A DNA stretch of 64,000 nucleotides from Chryseotalea sp. WA131a. Lineage in GTDB: Bacteria > Bacteroidota > Bacteroidia > Cytophagales > Cyclobacteriaceae. This document shows, piece after piece, positions 54,102 to 63,713 of this stretch. Location of the stretch: the NCBI GenBank assembly GCA_025370075.1, contig CP073016.1, forward strand, positions 620,001-684,000. Direction: 5' to 3'. The position numbers and the translations under genes are program-made. Every line of letters starts with the position of its first letter. Positions within the stretch are counted from its first letter, which is position 1. Below the pieces are notes generated by a model, which saw only the letters and a program-made list of their open reading frames with translations, was not told the DNA's origin and searched no databases.

Positions 54102-55373
54102 TCAAGTTTTTTGTTTCTTCTTTTTCGCGGCCGGAAATAAGATATTATTCAATATCAACCGATAGCCGGGGGAGTTTGGGTGCAATGCTAAATCGGTTGG
54201 CTCTTCGCCCACCGTATGCTGATAGTCTTCGGGGTCGTGGCCACCATAGAAAGTCCAAAAACCTTTGCCCAATACACCGTGTAAATATTTGGCTTCTCTG
54301 ATGTCTTTGTTTTCGCCCATGATGGTGACGTCAGTCTTGATCAATTGTTTCTTAAAGCCTGTGGTCTGTCCATAAAAACCTTTTATCACGCGACTGTGGT
54401 TTTGTGTAAGCATGGAAGGGATGGGATCCCACTTGGCCGAAAATTGAAATAAGTTGAAATAATCATTGTCTTGGCGGAGACCGCGCTCAGGGGCATTGTT
54501 ATCGATATCCGAAAATTCGTATTGGTAAGGATCGCGCGAAACGCGAAAATCAGTGAAGGCAAAAGTATTGGAGAAGTTCAGTTTTTCTTGCGCCTGTGGG
54601 TCGGCTGGGTCGCCATCGTACATGCGCTCACAGATGTCTACTCCTTCGGCAGCCAATGCAATGTCAAACGAATCGGTAGCGGAACACATGGCAAACAAAA
54701 ATCCGCCACTCACCACAAATTCTTTGATGCGCTTGCTCACTGCCAGCTTTAACTGCGATACTTTGTTGAAACCAAATTTTCGTGCAGTGCTTTCTGCTTC
54801 TTTCACCTGATCGATGTACCAAGGCATATTCGCATAGTTGCCATAAAATTTTCCGTATTGCCCAGTAAAATCTTCATGATGCAGATGAAGCCAATCGTAT
54901 TTCGCCAAGTCTCCATCCAAAACTTCGTCATCAAAAATTACAGTGTAAGGGATTTCAGCATACGAAAGCACCAAGGTAACGGCATCGTCCCACGGTTGTT
55001 TTGATTTGGGTGAGTACACGGCTATGCGCGGATACTTCTCCAACTTCATGATATCGTAATTTGCAGCGGGACTCGCAATTTCAGTAATGATGGAATTGGC
55101 CTGGGCATCGGAAATCACCTCGTAACTCACACCGCGCACCACCAATTCGTTTTGAATTTTTGGATGGTATTTAAACATGAAACTGCCACCCCGATAGTTG
55201 AGCAGCCAATCCACTTCTGAATCTAACTTCAATACCCAATAGGCAATGCCATAGGCTTTTAAGTGATTGCCTTGCTTTTCGTCCATGGGTATAAACAGGT
55301 AATTGGCCAGGCCAACCCTAGCCACCAAAAGAAACGAAAACAAAATCAAGCCCCTCACCGTTAAAACCCGCAT
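54102..55373 (-). CDS. Exported conserved protein with a glutamine-amidotransferase-like elbow
   Basis: 423 residues with a signal-like N-terminus (VLTVRGLILFSFLLVARVGLANY). It belongs to a Bacteroidetes family often named 'asparagine synthetase B' in error; no such domain is visible. The GGFLFAMCSATDSFD segment (about residues 212-226) resembles a nucleophile elbow, and WDDAVTLVLSYAEIPY with LHLHHEDFTG recall ThuA/GATase-like folds. The C-terminus is lysine-rich. The reaction is unknown. Confidence 0.75.
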   Translation of the reverse strand: MRVLTVRGLILFSFLLVARVGLANYLFIPMDEKQGNHLKAYGIAYWVLKLDSEVDWLLNYRGGSFMFKYHPKIQNELVVRGVSYEVISDAQANSIITEIASPAANYDIMKLEKYPRIAVYSPKSKQPWDDAVTLVLSYAEIPYTVIFDDEVLDGDLAKYDWLHLHHEDFTGQYGKFYGNYANMPWYIDQVKEAESTARKFGFNKVSQLKLAVSKRIKEFVVSGGFLFAMCSATDSFDIALAAEGVDICERMYDGDPADPQAQEKLNFSNTFAFTDFRVSRDPYQYEFSDIDNNAPERGLRQDNDYFNLFQFSAKWDPIPSMLTQNHSRVIKGFYGQTTGFKKQLIKTDVTIMGENKDIREAKYLHGVLGKGFWTFYGGHDPEDYQHTVGEEPTDLALHPNSPGYRLILNNILFPAAKKKKQKT

Positions 55374-55498
55374 AATTGTGTAACAAAAGGATAAGATACC
55401 TAGTCTATCAATTTTGAATGTTAAAAGTATAATTTTGCCATCTCTTTAACGAATAAAATCTGCCAACAATTAATAATTAATAAATACCACCCAATTCA

Positions 55499-56734
55499 AT
55501 GAATTTAGCTGAAAACTTTAAAGAAGGTCTTCGATCGGTGAAAGCGAACATGCTACGGTCGGTGCTTACGGCATGCATTATTGCAATTGGCATTACCTCC
55601 CTCGTTGGAATTCTTACGGCTATTGACGGTATCGAGTATTCGGTTTCCGATAGCCTTTCGTCCTTGGGCGCTAATTCGTTTGATATATCTTCGAAGTTTA
55701 ACAGGGGCTCGAACCAAGATGGCGTTAAGCAAAAAGTATATTCACCTTTATTGTTTAACCAAGCACTTGCATTCATAAAAGACTTTCCTGTGCCAGCAAG
55801 CATAAGCCTTTCAGCGCGGCTTACCATTTTGGCAGAAATCAAACACGGATCTGAAAAAACAAATCCGAATGTGAATGTCACGGGTGTGAATGAAGATTAC
55901 ATGGCAATCAAAGGATTAAATCTTAATGATGGTCGAAACTTCGCTCGATTTGAAATTCAAAATGGTTCGAAGGTGGCTATTCTCGGAAGTAAGCTGGCTC
56001 AAACTCTTTATACCAACAAAAAAAATCCAGTGGGTACAGTAATTTCCTTTAAGGGAACTCAGTTTAAAGTGATTGGTGTAATGAAAGAGAAAGGGGAGTT
56101 GTCAGAAAATAATTTTGATAACATGGTACTCATCCCGATAAAGGTAGCAAACCAAATGGCATCTGGCCAAGGATTAAACTACCGCTTGACAGTTGGCATT
56201 CAAGATCCAGAAATGATGGATTATGCGATGGGCGAGGCAACTGGCACCATGCGCAAAATCAGAAGGGATGAAGTGGGAAATGAAAACTCATTTGATATTG
56301 AAAAAAGTGAGACGCTGGCACAAGAACTAGAATCGATTACCAGTGCCTTACGGATTGGTGGATTTGGTGTTGGGTTTATTACTTTGTTGGGAGCCTCTAT
56401 TGCATTGATGAACATCATGCTCGTTTCTGTAACGGAACGCACCCGAGAAGTAGGTGTCCGCAAGGCTTTGGGCGCAACGCCTGTGCGCATCCGTCAGCAA
56501 TTTGTTATTGAAGCCATTGTGGTGTGTATGATTGGTGGAGTGGCCGGTGTGGTATTGGGGATTTTGGTGGGCAATCTGCTCGCAAAATTAATTGGCATAA
56601 GTGCATTTGTGGTGCCGTGGCTTTGGATGTTGGTTGGTATGATGATCTGCGTGGGTGTTGGTCTTCTATCGGGATGGTATCCGGCAAGCAAAGCCTCTCG
56701 ATTGGATCCTATCGAGTCGTTGCGATTTGAGTAG
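55499..56734 (+). CDS. MacB-like ABC transporter permease
   Basis: 411 residues. One N-terminal helix (ACIIAIGITSLVGILTAIDG), a periplasmic MacB core domain (about 45-265) and three C-terminal helices of the FtsX type with the MNIMLVSVTERTREVGVRKALGA motif. No ATPase gene is adjacent, so it must pair with a subunit encoded elsewhere. A TAATTTTG at 55430-55437 may be part of its promoter. Substrate unknown. Confidence 0.92.
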   Translation: MNLAENFKEGLRSVKANMLRSVLTACIIAIGITSLVGILTAIDGIEYSVSDSLSSLGANSFDISSKFNRGSNQDGVKQKVYSPLLFNQALAFIKDFPVPASISLSARLTILAEIKHGSEKTNPNVNVTGVNEDYMAIKGLNLNDGRNFARFEIQNGSKVAILGSKLAQTLYTNKKNPVGTVISFKGTQFKVIGVMKEKGELSENNFDNMVLIPIKVANQMASGQGLNYRLTVGIQDPEMMDYAMGEATGTMRKIRRDEVGNENSFDIEKSETLAQELESITSALRIGGFGVGFITLLGASIALMNIMLVSVTERTREVGVRKALGATPVRIRQQFVIEAIVVCMIGGVAGVVLGILVGNLLAKLIGISAFVVPWLWMLVGMMICVGVGLLSGWYPASKASRLDPIESLRFE

Positions 56735-57224
56735 TAAGCAGGAAAGATTTTAGGACAATATAAAACCGTACAAGCGACTACTTGGCTAGTAGTTTTTTTT
56801 GTTAAGCAGGCAAGTGAGGTGGAGAAAATTTTAGAAGGTGATCTTTACGATTTGATTGCAGAAGATGCCATCCACACGAAAGAAATAATAGCGGCTAAAA
56901 TGTACCCTATGCTAGCTCCTCATTTCGGATCACATTCACTAACGAGCTTTTATAAAAATGGGTTGATATTGAAATGTGGATAACTCCACAGATTGGTTTT
57001 TGGCTCTTTCAAAGGTTTGACTGTGTGGGAGTTACCCACATTCCAGCATCACTATTATTACAATTGGATTTTTAAATGTTTAGATATGGTTTGATAAGAC
57101 TTACTCCCCAACTTTTAATGCTGACCCCTCATTTCTTGATTGATGGCGAAGTGGTGTGGGGAGCAACCGCTATGATTTTGAATGAGTTGCGATTAAGTAT
57201 TAACGAGCAATTTTGATCGTTGTA
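56735..57224. other. Intergenic region with possible gene remnant and large inverted repeat
   Basis: A 54-codon frame (56819-56983, starting at GTG, VEKILEGDLYDLIAEDAIH) looks protein-like but is not recognised and may be a remnant. Nearly complementary arms AATGTGGATAACTCCACA (56973-56990) and TGTGTGGGAGTTACCCAC plus ATT (57022-57042) form an imperfect stem of about 18 pairs around a 31-base loop. Confidence 0.4.
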
Positions 57225-58136
57225 TTAGTTAATGATTTCAATAGGAATATGCTGGTCTGATCTGTGTAGGGCTGCAGGTGGCCTTGGTATTTGCTTTCCT
57301 TGAATCACCTTAAATGCAAATCTTACTTTTACAAAGGAACCCATCTTCATTTTTTCTGGCAAACGCCAAAAGCGTTGCGAATATTTAAGGATACCAAAGA
57401 CATTTCCGCTTAATTCAAAAGTTACCTTGTTCACGACTTTGATATTTTCAATCGTTTGATTTCCGATATCTAAATCGAGTATTAGTTCATTATCTAAACT
57501 ATCAATGCCATTCGCCCAATTTGTCTTAAAATAATAATTAAAATATTCAGCAAAGCCGCAAAATGGTAATTTATTGAACACAGCACTTTGTAAATAGCTA
57601 TTGTCTGTTTTGGGTATTAGATATACAAGCCCATGCGAAGCTGGCGATTGAAATTTGTTATGCTTCGCCAACTTTGAAAATGCAGGATTCTTATCAAAAA
57701 TAACAATTGCCATATTGTAAACGCGCCTTTCATTGTCCCCAATAGAATCTGTGTTAAACAGTTTTTGATTTACAAAATAATAGTTTATCACAATGCCAGG
57801 TTTAGGCTGAGTGGTTAGGGAGATACTATCAGCTGAACATTTGTTTATAAAAAACTCTTGAAACTCATGGCTTCCATTATTTGCTTCAAAACTTTGGTTT
57901 TTATACTTAACTCTATAGTACATCCCATTTTCAAAAGGGGCAGCAGAAATGAAAAGACTATTTTTTACGAAAGTGAATCGTAAATAGCCGTTGTCGTATA
58001 TTCGATTGTTATGACTGTCTGTAATTTTTGTACAAAGCCATTCTCCTCTAAGCTTTTCCTTTATCCCTTCCTTGGCATAGAGATTCGCAAATAGTGAATG
58101 GCAAAAAAAGAGAATCAAAAGATTTAAAGTCCTCAT
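57225..58136 (-). CDS. Exported protein of unknown function, intact copy of a duplicated pair
   Basis: 303 residues with a signal peptide (to LYAKEG). No domain is recognised; the pattern LRGEWLCTKITDSHNN at the start of the mature protein hints at a lipocalin-like fold. A decayed second copy lies just upstream (58270-59035), similar through DNGYLRFTFVKNSLFIS and VVNKVTFELSGNVFGILK. In both copies the gene is preceded on the minus strand by the 3' end of an M20 peptidase gene, so a tandem duplication made this locus. Confidence 0.7.
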   Translation of the reverse strand: MRTLNLLILFFCHSLFANLYAKEGIKEKLRGEWLCTKITDSHNNRIYDNGYLRFTFVKNSLFISAAPFENGMYYRVKYKNQSFEANNGSHEFQEFFINKCSADSISLTTQPKPGIVINYYFVNQKLFNTDSIGDNERRVYNMAIVIFDKNPAFSKLAKHNKFQSPASHGLVYLIPKTDNSYLQSAVFNKLPFCGFAEYFNYYFKTNWANGIDSLDNELILDLDIGNQTIENIKVVNKVTFELSGNVFGILKYSQRFWRLPEKMKMGSFVKVRFAFKVIQGKQIPRPPAALHRSDQHIPIEIIN

Positions 58137-58160
58137 ACTTGAGAATTAAATGTTGATTGG

Positions 58161-58260
58161 ATTTTCGCTAACATAATCGCCAAAAAAGTCTTTACTGCGT
58201 CTACGTAATTACCCACGCGTAAGTTTCGTTTTCCGCATGTTGGTTGTTGTCGGCATTAAC
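58161..58260 (-). pseudogene. Remnant of the M20 peptidase 3' end (duplication scar)
   Basis: These 100 bases are nearly the same as 59036-59136, the last codons of the intact M20 peptidase gene (NADNNQHAENE... AVKTFLAIM). A two-base deletion breaks the frame. It has no start of its own and is a copy left by a tandem duplication. Confidence 0.88.
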
Positions 58261-58269
58261 GAGTCATTG

Positions 58270-59035
58270 TCAATGCTTTGGGCTAACAGCATTAATATTC
58301 CTTTCACCTGCTATAATCTCAAACTCCAACCGAACAGGAACAATGGGCGGGAGATCTCTTTCCTTGGGAAGTTTCCATAGCTTTTGCTCCTTTTTAATAT
58401 CAAAAAAATATGACTGCTGACTTCATAATTTACTCGGTTCACTATTCGCAAATCGGACAAGCCATGGTGGTTTATGTTGAAGTCAATCGTTAGGCAATTG
58501 TCAACACTATCGACATTGTATGCTGACTTTAGGCTAAACTCGGAATTAAAGTAGGTGCCAAAACTTTCCCCTTCGTGCCGTTTGAACCAAGGTGGGGCTA
58601 AAAAACTGTTGAGTGTCTTTTTTGTTGAGAGTAAAATATCGTTTGTCAGGTTCGACTTGTATGAAGGCACCTGTTTTAACTTATCGAAAACAGAAGCTTT
58701 GTCGAAAACGACTACTTTAAACCTGTAAATCCTTCTTGCCGGATTTTGGTCTCCATTATCCTTGAAATGAAATTGATTGATAAAACTGTAACGTAAAATT
58801 AAACCTGAATCAGTGGTGGTGGTAATTTCTAAAGAGTCTTTACCATGCACTTGAGCTTCGAAACTTTGTAGTGTAAAAGCCCCGTGCAAAAATTCAAATC
58901 CGTTTTTAGTGTATATGATAGGTTGAAAATCACCTCGGTCGATAGGATTGTTGGAGATATACAAATTACTTCCGGTGAACTTATAGCGGAGATATCCGCT
59001 CAGACCAGAAGAAATGAGATAATTAGCCCTCTCAT
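58270..59035 (-). pseudogene. Decayed paralogue of the 57225-58136 gene
   Basis: The ATG at 59035 overlaps the M20 stop (ATGA) and starts a signal-like MRGLIISFLLV, then the frame stops at TGA and about 40 residues of the paralogue's N-terminus are missing; similarity resumes at SGYLRYKFTGSNLYIS. A further frameshift near 58390 separates ILKRSK from LWKLPKERDLPP, which matches the other copy's FWRLPEKM. The original stop would be TGA at 58270. The open piece 58311-58964 is therefore a fragment, probably not functional. Confidence 0.8.
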
Positions 59036-60546
59036 ATTTTCTCCATCATAATCGCCAAAAAAGTCTTCACCGCATCTACATAATTACCCACACGGATGTT
59101 TTCATTTTCGGCATGTTGGTTGTTGTCGGCATTAACGGTGGGTACCGCCACAGCTGGTATTCCCAATGTAATTACAAAAGGAGAAATCGGAATGCTGCCG
59201 CCCGTGGTTCTTATTTTGATGGGCTCTTTACCAAAAGCAGTGTACATTGCTTTGCTCAACCATTTGCCACAATCCGAATCAAAAGGAGTTTGAAATGCCA
59301 AATACGAAATGCTGGAATGAAAAGAAGCAATACGGGGATATTTCAGTCTCTCTTCCTCCGTTGGTTCACGATCCATGATGTAGTAGCCTTGAGCTTCCAC
59401 CTGTTTGCGTACTAGTTCGATTAGCCTTTTGGGATCACTGCTGGGCACTAAACGAATGTCAATTTCGGCAACGGCTTTGGCAGGAATGAGTGTTCGTGCT
59501 TGGTCGCCTACATACAGTGCATTGAGTCCTCGAATATTCAATGTTGGGTATTGCATCGCTTCCTGAAAATTTTCACCAATCTTATCAGGCTCAGCAATGC
59601 CCAAGAATTTCTTGATTTCATTTTCATTGTCGGGCACTTGCCGCAGGGTTTTCTTCTCGGTATCTGTCAATACCACACCATCGTAAAATCCCGGCAAGGT
59701 AACACGACCATCATTGTCTTTCATGCCCGCCAACAGTTGTGCTAACCGCATGGCGGGGTTAGGCGTATAATTTCCGTAGTTGCCGCTGTGGGCCGGATTG
59801 CGCGGACCAAAAACAGTCAACGTAATTTCACAAATGCCACGCGCGCCAAAGGAAAGTGTCGGTTGGTTGCTCACATGCCGTGGGCCATCAAAGATGATGA
59901 GCATGTCGGCTGCCAATTCTTTTTTGTATTGCGAAACAGCCAAAGGCAGGTGAGGGGAGCCCAACTCTTCTTCAAAATCCATGATTACTTTCATGTTGAA
60001 GTTTGGCTCACCTTTTAATTCTTTTAGTGCATCCAATGATGCTAAGTAGGCCATGGCAGGTCCTTTGGCATCAGAGGCAGAGCGTACAAAGATTCGCCAA
60101 TCGCGATTCAATTCACCTTGTAATTTTTCAAAGGGAAGAGCTATCCATTTACCTTCTGCATTTTTCTCTTTCAAGGTGGGCTTCCACGGGCTTTCTTGCT
60201 CCCACTTGGCAGAGTCAACAGGTTGTCCATCGATTTGAAGATAAATCAAGACGGTCTTTTTTGGATTGGCTACTTTTCGTTCAGCCAACAGTAGAGGCAC
60301 TGTTTCTGTTTTTAGCCGTTGGGTAGTGAAGCCACGTTTTGCAAAAGCGGCTTCGCACCACTGCACATTTTTTTCGATGTCCTTGTGGAAGTGGGCATCG
60401 TTGCGAAGACTATGCAATTCATAAAATTCTTGAAATGACTTCTTCGCAAACTGTTCTGCAATTTTATCGAGATTAGAGTTTTTCGATTTTTGGGCAAAGA
60501 GTTGAAAAGACATTAATACACACAACAAGAGAAAGAATTTCTTCAT
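59032..60546 (-). CDS. Exported M20-family peptidase with a substituted metal ligand
   Basis: 504 residues with a signal peptide (to QLFAQ). M20 motifs: YLQIDGQPVD, where His of the usual AHxDGQPVD is Gln104 and Asp106 remains; SASDAKGPA (bridging Asp); DFEEELGSPH (catalytic Glu pair); FDGPRH; and NNQHAENE near the end. Related Bacteroidetes enzymes are metal-dependent dipeptidases or acylases. The loss of one His may lower or change activity. It is downstream of a 168-residue exported protein gene. The 3' end was duplicated downstream. Confidence 0.88.
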   Translation of the reverse strand: MKKFFLLLCVLMSFQLFAQKSKNSNLDKIAEQFAKKSFQEFYELHSLRNDAHFHKDIEKNVQWCEAAFAKRGFTTQRLKTETVPLLLAERKVANPKKTVLIYLQIDGQPVDSAKWEQESPWKPTLKEKNAEGKWIALPFEKLQGELNRDWRIFVRSASDAKGPAMAYLASLDALKELKGEPNFNMKVIMDFEEELGSPHLPLAVSQYKKELAADMLIIFDGPRHVSNQPTLSFGARGICEITLTVFGPRNPAHSGNYGNYTPNPAMRLAQLLAGMKDNDGRVTLPGFYDGVVLTDTEKKTLRQVPDNENEIKKFLGIAEPDKIGENFQEAMQYPTLNIRGLNALYVGDQARTLIPAKAVAEIDIRLVPSSDPKRLIELVRKQVEAQGYYIMDREPTEEERLKYPRIASFHSSISYLAFQTPFDSDCGKWLSKAMYTAFGKEPIKIRTTGGSIPISPFVITLGIPAVAVPTVNADNNQHAENENIRVGNYVDAVKTFLAIMMEKI

Positions 60547-60584
60547 ACTAAAAGGTAAAAATTTGTATTGCTGGGCTCAACTTG

Positions 60585-61091
60585 TTACTTCAAATACTTT
60601 TCTTGTAAAGCAAACCCCATGCTTTCCGCACACCAAAAAATGGTAACAATGTAATAACGGTCTTGATCTTTAAATAGCTGAACGCTATTGATGCCTCGGT
60701 TGGTGACGGGGCCATCTTTTTTCTCTTTGGTCTCATAGGTACTGAACACATGTGTTACCGTGCCATACGATTCTGTTTTGCGCGATAGTTCTTTTTCGAA
60801 GAAACCCATGGGTATTCGCGATTGAAACAACTGTACATATTCATCTGGGCTAAGAGCTTTGATTGTTAATTCGCCCTTGTCATCCTTTCGTGTGGGGATC
60901 AGTCGCGCTTCTTGTTTAAACAAATACCTAAATCGCTCCCAATCTCGAGGAGAATTTGGCTCTCCCGAAATAACATCATATAGCGCAGCTATGATGGCAT
61001 CCACAGATTTTACATCTTTTGAGTAGTCTTTTGTTTGAGAAAAGCAATTAATACTTAAAAATAGAAGTGAGTAGACAGCAGTTTTTTTCAT
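60585..61091 (-). CDS. Exported NTF2-like (SnoaL-type) protein of unknown function
   Basis: 168 residues; signal peptide to CFSQ. The pattern DAIIAALYDVISG, RDWERFRYLFKQEARLIP, then VTHVFSTYE and INSVQLFKDQDRYYIVTIFW is that of the cone-shaped NTF2-like fold often used in small binding proteins or enzymes. It lies 38 bases upstream of the M20 gene on the same strand, so they may be co-expressed. Confidence 0.75.
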   Translation of the reverse strand: MKKTAVYSLLFLSINCFSQTKDYSKDVKSVDAIIAALYDVISGEPNSPRDWERFRYLFKQEARLIPTRKDDKGELTIKALSPDEYVQLFQSRIPMGFFEKELSRKTESYGTVTHVFSTYETKEKKDGPVTNRGINSVQLFKDQDRYYIVTIFWCAESMGFALQEKYLK

Positions 61092-61140
61092 TATATAATT
61101 TTTGAGTTGAGTTTAGGTATTGGGCTTAGATCCCTAAGCC

Positions 61141-62325
61141 CTAATCCAATGCCTTTACCCCGGGCAAAACCTTTCCTTCAAAATATTCAAGCAATGCGCC
61201 ACCACCAGTAGATACATAGCTCACCTTATCCTCGAAACCAAATTGCGCCACGGCTGCGGCCGAATCGCCACCGCCTATCAAGCTAAACGCCCCGTTGGCC
61301 GTTGCGCGCACCACGGCTTCAGCAATTGCTTTTGTACCGCCCTCAAAATTTTGCATTTCAAAAACTCCCATCGGGCCGTTCCACAAAATGGTTTTTGATT
61401 GCTCAACCACTTTGCTAAACACTTCCCGCGCTTGCGGACCAATGTCTAATCCCATCCAACCATCGCCAATGGAGTTGTTATTTCCAATTTGGGTATTTGC
61501 GTTTGCATCAAATTTATCAGCCAACACAGAGTCGATTGGCAAATGAAGTTCCACACCTTTTGCTTTTGCTTTTTGAATCAGCTCTTTTGCTAAATCCAAT
61601 TTATCAGCTTCTACAAGCGAGTTGCCAATGCTTCCGCCAAGGGCTTTAAAAAATGTATACGCCATGCCGCCACCAATTATCAAATGGTCAACTTTATCCA
61701 ATAGCTTTTCAATGATCAAAATCTTGTCGGAGATTTTTGCTCCGCCCATGATGGCCGTAAAAGGCTTTACCGCATTACCCAATACTTTTTCTGCATTTTC
61801 CAATTCTGCAGCCATTACGTAACCCGCTGCTTTGTCTTTGAAGAATTGTGCCACAATGGTGGTGGAGGCGTGGGCGCGGTGGGCTGTGCCAAACGCATCG
61901 TTTACATACACATCGCCATGCTTCGAAAGTTTTTCGGCAAACGTTAAATCACCTTTTTCTTCTTCTTTATAGAAACGCAGATTTTCCAATAGCAAAACTT
62001 CGCCTGGCTTCAATGCCGCTGAAAGTTTAAAAGCTTCTTCGCTAATGCAATCAGAAGCGAATTTTACCGGTATCCCTAACAGTTGCTCAATCGTCTTTAT
62101 TGTATGTTTTAGTGAATACTTTTCTTCAGGACCATCCTTTGGTCGGCCTAAGTGTGACATCAGCACGCAACTACCACCATCTTTTAAGATTTTCTGAAGA
62201 GTAGGGATGGTAGCACGAATCCGATTGTCGTCTGTTACACTAAAAGTTTTATCGAGTGGAACGTTAAAGTCTACACGGATAAGTGCACGCTTGTTGGTGA
62301 AGTTGAGTTGATCAATAGTTTTCAT
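61141..62325 (-). CDS. pgk: Phosphoglycerate kinase
   Basis: 394 residues, normal length. Motifs: RVDFNVPLD, SHLGRPKDGPE, LENLRFYKEEEKGD, NDAFGTAHRAHAST, MGGAKISDKI, WNGPMGVFE and the C-terminal GGGDSAAAV... STGGGALLEYFEG loop. It makes ATP from 1,3-bisphosphoglycerate in glycolysis. The pfkA gene lies upstream on the same strand, separated by 135 bases with repeats. Confidence 0.97.
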   Translation of the reverse strand: MKTIDQLNFTNKRALIRVDFNVPLDKTFSVTDDNRIRATIPTLQKILKDGGSCVLMSHLGRPKDGPEEKYSLKHTIKTIEQLLGIPVKFASDCISEEAFKLSAALKPGEVLLLENLRFYKEEEKGDLTFAEKLSKHGDVYVNDAFGTAHRAHASTTIVAQFFKDKAAGYVMAAELENAEKVLGNAVKPFTAIMGGAKISDKILIIEKLLDKVDHLIIGGGMAYTFFKALGGSIGNSLVEADKLDLAKELIQKAKAKGVELHLPIDSVLADKFDANANTQIGNNNSIGDGWMGLDIGPQAREVFSKVVEQSKTILWNGPMGVFEMQNFEGGTKAIAEAVVRATANGAFSLIGGGDSAAAVAQFGFEDKVSYVSTGGGALLEYFEGKVLPGVKALD

Positions 62326-62341
62326 TTGCTTGTGAAGATTT

Positions 62342-62362
62342 AGAAGTCAGAACTTAGGAAAT
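62342..62362. repeat. Heptameric repeat, AGAAnnn type (3 units)
   Basis: AGAAGTC, AGAACTT, AGGAAAT between pgk and pfkA; same family as 3744-3785. Confidence 0.5.
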
Positions 62363-62423
62363 TGGTGTGTTAGGATATTGGGTGCTTTGATAGATCGATG
62401 GTTCATCATTTGGAAGCGGTCTA

Positions 62424-62456
62424 TTTTCAAATTTTCAAATTAACTTATTTTCAAAA
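62424..62456. repeat. ATTTTCAA repeat
   Basis: ATTTTCAA occurs three times with an ATTAACTT between, eight-base period, just after the pfkA stop. It is similar to 974-1040. Confidence 0.5.
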
Positions 62457-62460
62457 TGGC

Positions 62461-63561
62461 TTAGTCCCCAAAACTAATTCCCAATCCTTTGGCCGCCTTT
62501 ACCAAGTAACCATTTTTTGAAACAAAATTATAATTTTCCGTTGCCTCTTCGAGTGTTACAGACGAAATGTTGTTGTTTTTTAACGTTACCATTTGCCCAA
62601 ATTTTCCTTCGAGCAACAACTCAACGGCTTTCACACCAAATAAGGTGGCCAGTACTCTATCGAATGCAGTAGGGCTTCCACCGCGTTGAACATGCCCAAG
62701 CACCGTCTCGCGAATTTCGGCTGTGCAGCCCGCCTCTTTCAGTTGCTTGGAAAGTTGAAAGGCCACCCCGCCCAAGCGCACATGTTCCGAACCTTTTGAA
62801 CCTTGCGAAGCCGTAATTGTTCCATCTTTTGGTTTCGCTCCTTCTGAGATAACGATGTTCACAAAACCGTGTCCATTTTTATAGCGAGACTGAATTCGTT
62901 TTACTAACTTATGGATATTATAAGGAATTTCGGGAATCAAACAAATTTCGGCACCACCGGCAATGGCGGTGTGAAGTGCAATCCATCCCGCATCACGCCC
63001 CATCACTTCCATAATCATCACGCGGTCGTGACTTTCAGCAGTAGTCACTAGCTTATCAAAACTATCGGTTGCAATTTGCACAGCCGTTTGAAAACCAAAC
63101 GTCATGTCCGTTGCCGATAAATCATTATCAATTGTTTTGGGTACACCAATGATGTTCAACCCTTTTTTGAAAAGAGCTTGCGATATTTTTTGAGAGCCAT
63201 CTCCACCAATGTTAATCACGGCATCAAAGCCCAACGACTTGATGCGTTTGATAAGTTCATCGGTTCGGTCAATAAACTTTACCGTGCCATCTGCTTGTTG
63301 CACTGGGTAATTGGTAGGGTTGCCCTTGTTGGTCGTTTTTAAAATGGTGCCACCGCGCACATGTATGCCAGCCGTTTTCGCGCGGGTCAATTTGATAATC
63401 TCGGGCGGCTCGCTAAACACTCCGTTGAAAGCTTCTTTGCTCCCATAAATCTCCCAGTTCTTTTCTTTTCGGGCGCGCTTGGCAATGCCTCTAATTACAG
63501 CATTCAGTCCTGGGCAATCACCACCACCCGTCAATACGAGTAACTTTTTCAACTTCTCCAT
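62461..63561 (-). CDS. pfkA: 6-phosphofructokinase (G/K-type)
   Basis: 366 residues. LTGGGDCPGLNAVIRG is the nucleotide-binding start; GGDGS (119-123) has Gly where pyrophosphate enzymes have Asp, suggesting ATP use; but VPKTIDND (140-147) has Lys, as in the pyrophosphate group. This G/K combination is that of the long group III enzymes, mostly ATP-dependent. It is the committed step of glycolysis and lies with pgk. Substrate preference needs assay. Confidence 0.93.
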   Translation of the reverse strand: MEKLKKLLVLTGGGDCPGLNAVIRGIAKRARKEKNWEIYGSKEAFNGVFSEPPEIIKLTRAKTAGIHVRGGTILKTTNKGNPTNYPVQQADGTVKFIDRTDELIKRIKSLGFDAVINIGGDGSQKISQALFKKGLNIIGVPKTIDNDLSATDMTFGFQTAVQIATDSFDKLVTTAESHDRVMIMEVMGRDAGWIALHTAIAGGAEICLIPEIPYNIHKLVKRIQSRYKNGHGFVNIVISEGAKPKDGTITASQGSKGSEHVRLGGVAFQLSKQLKEAGCTAEIRETVLGHVQRGGSPTAFDRVLATLFGVKAVELLLEGKFGQMVTLKNNNISSVTLEEATENYNFVSKNGYLVKAAKGLGISFGD

Positions 63562-63713
63562 TTTTTCAATTTTAGAATCTTAAAGTAAGCGAAAACTAGG
63601 GAGTGGGCAATGACGGACCGTGAAAAAAGAAGGCAGTTGATAGTTGGAAGTTGTAGAGTTTGGAAGAAAAGTGGTCGATTGGAGATGCTGGGTTGGTAGG
63701 TTACCTGACCAAA

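Noticed and set aside
58311..58964. 217-codon frame as an intact gene
   Set aside because: Comparison with its paralogue shows a missing N-terminal part and a frameshift near the 3' end.
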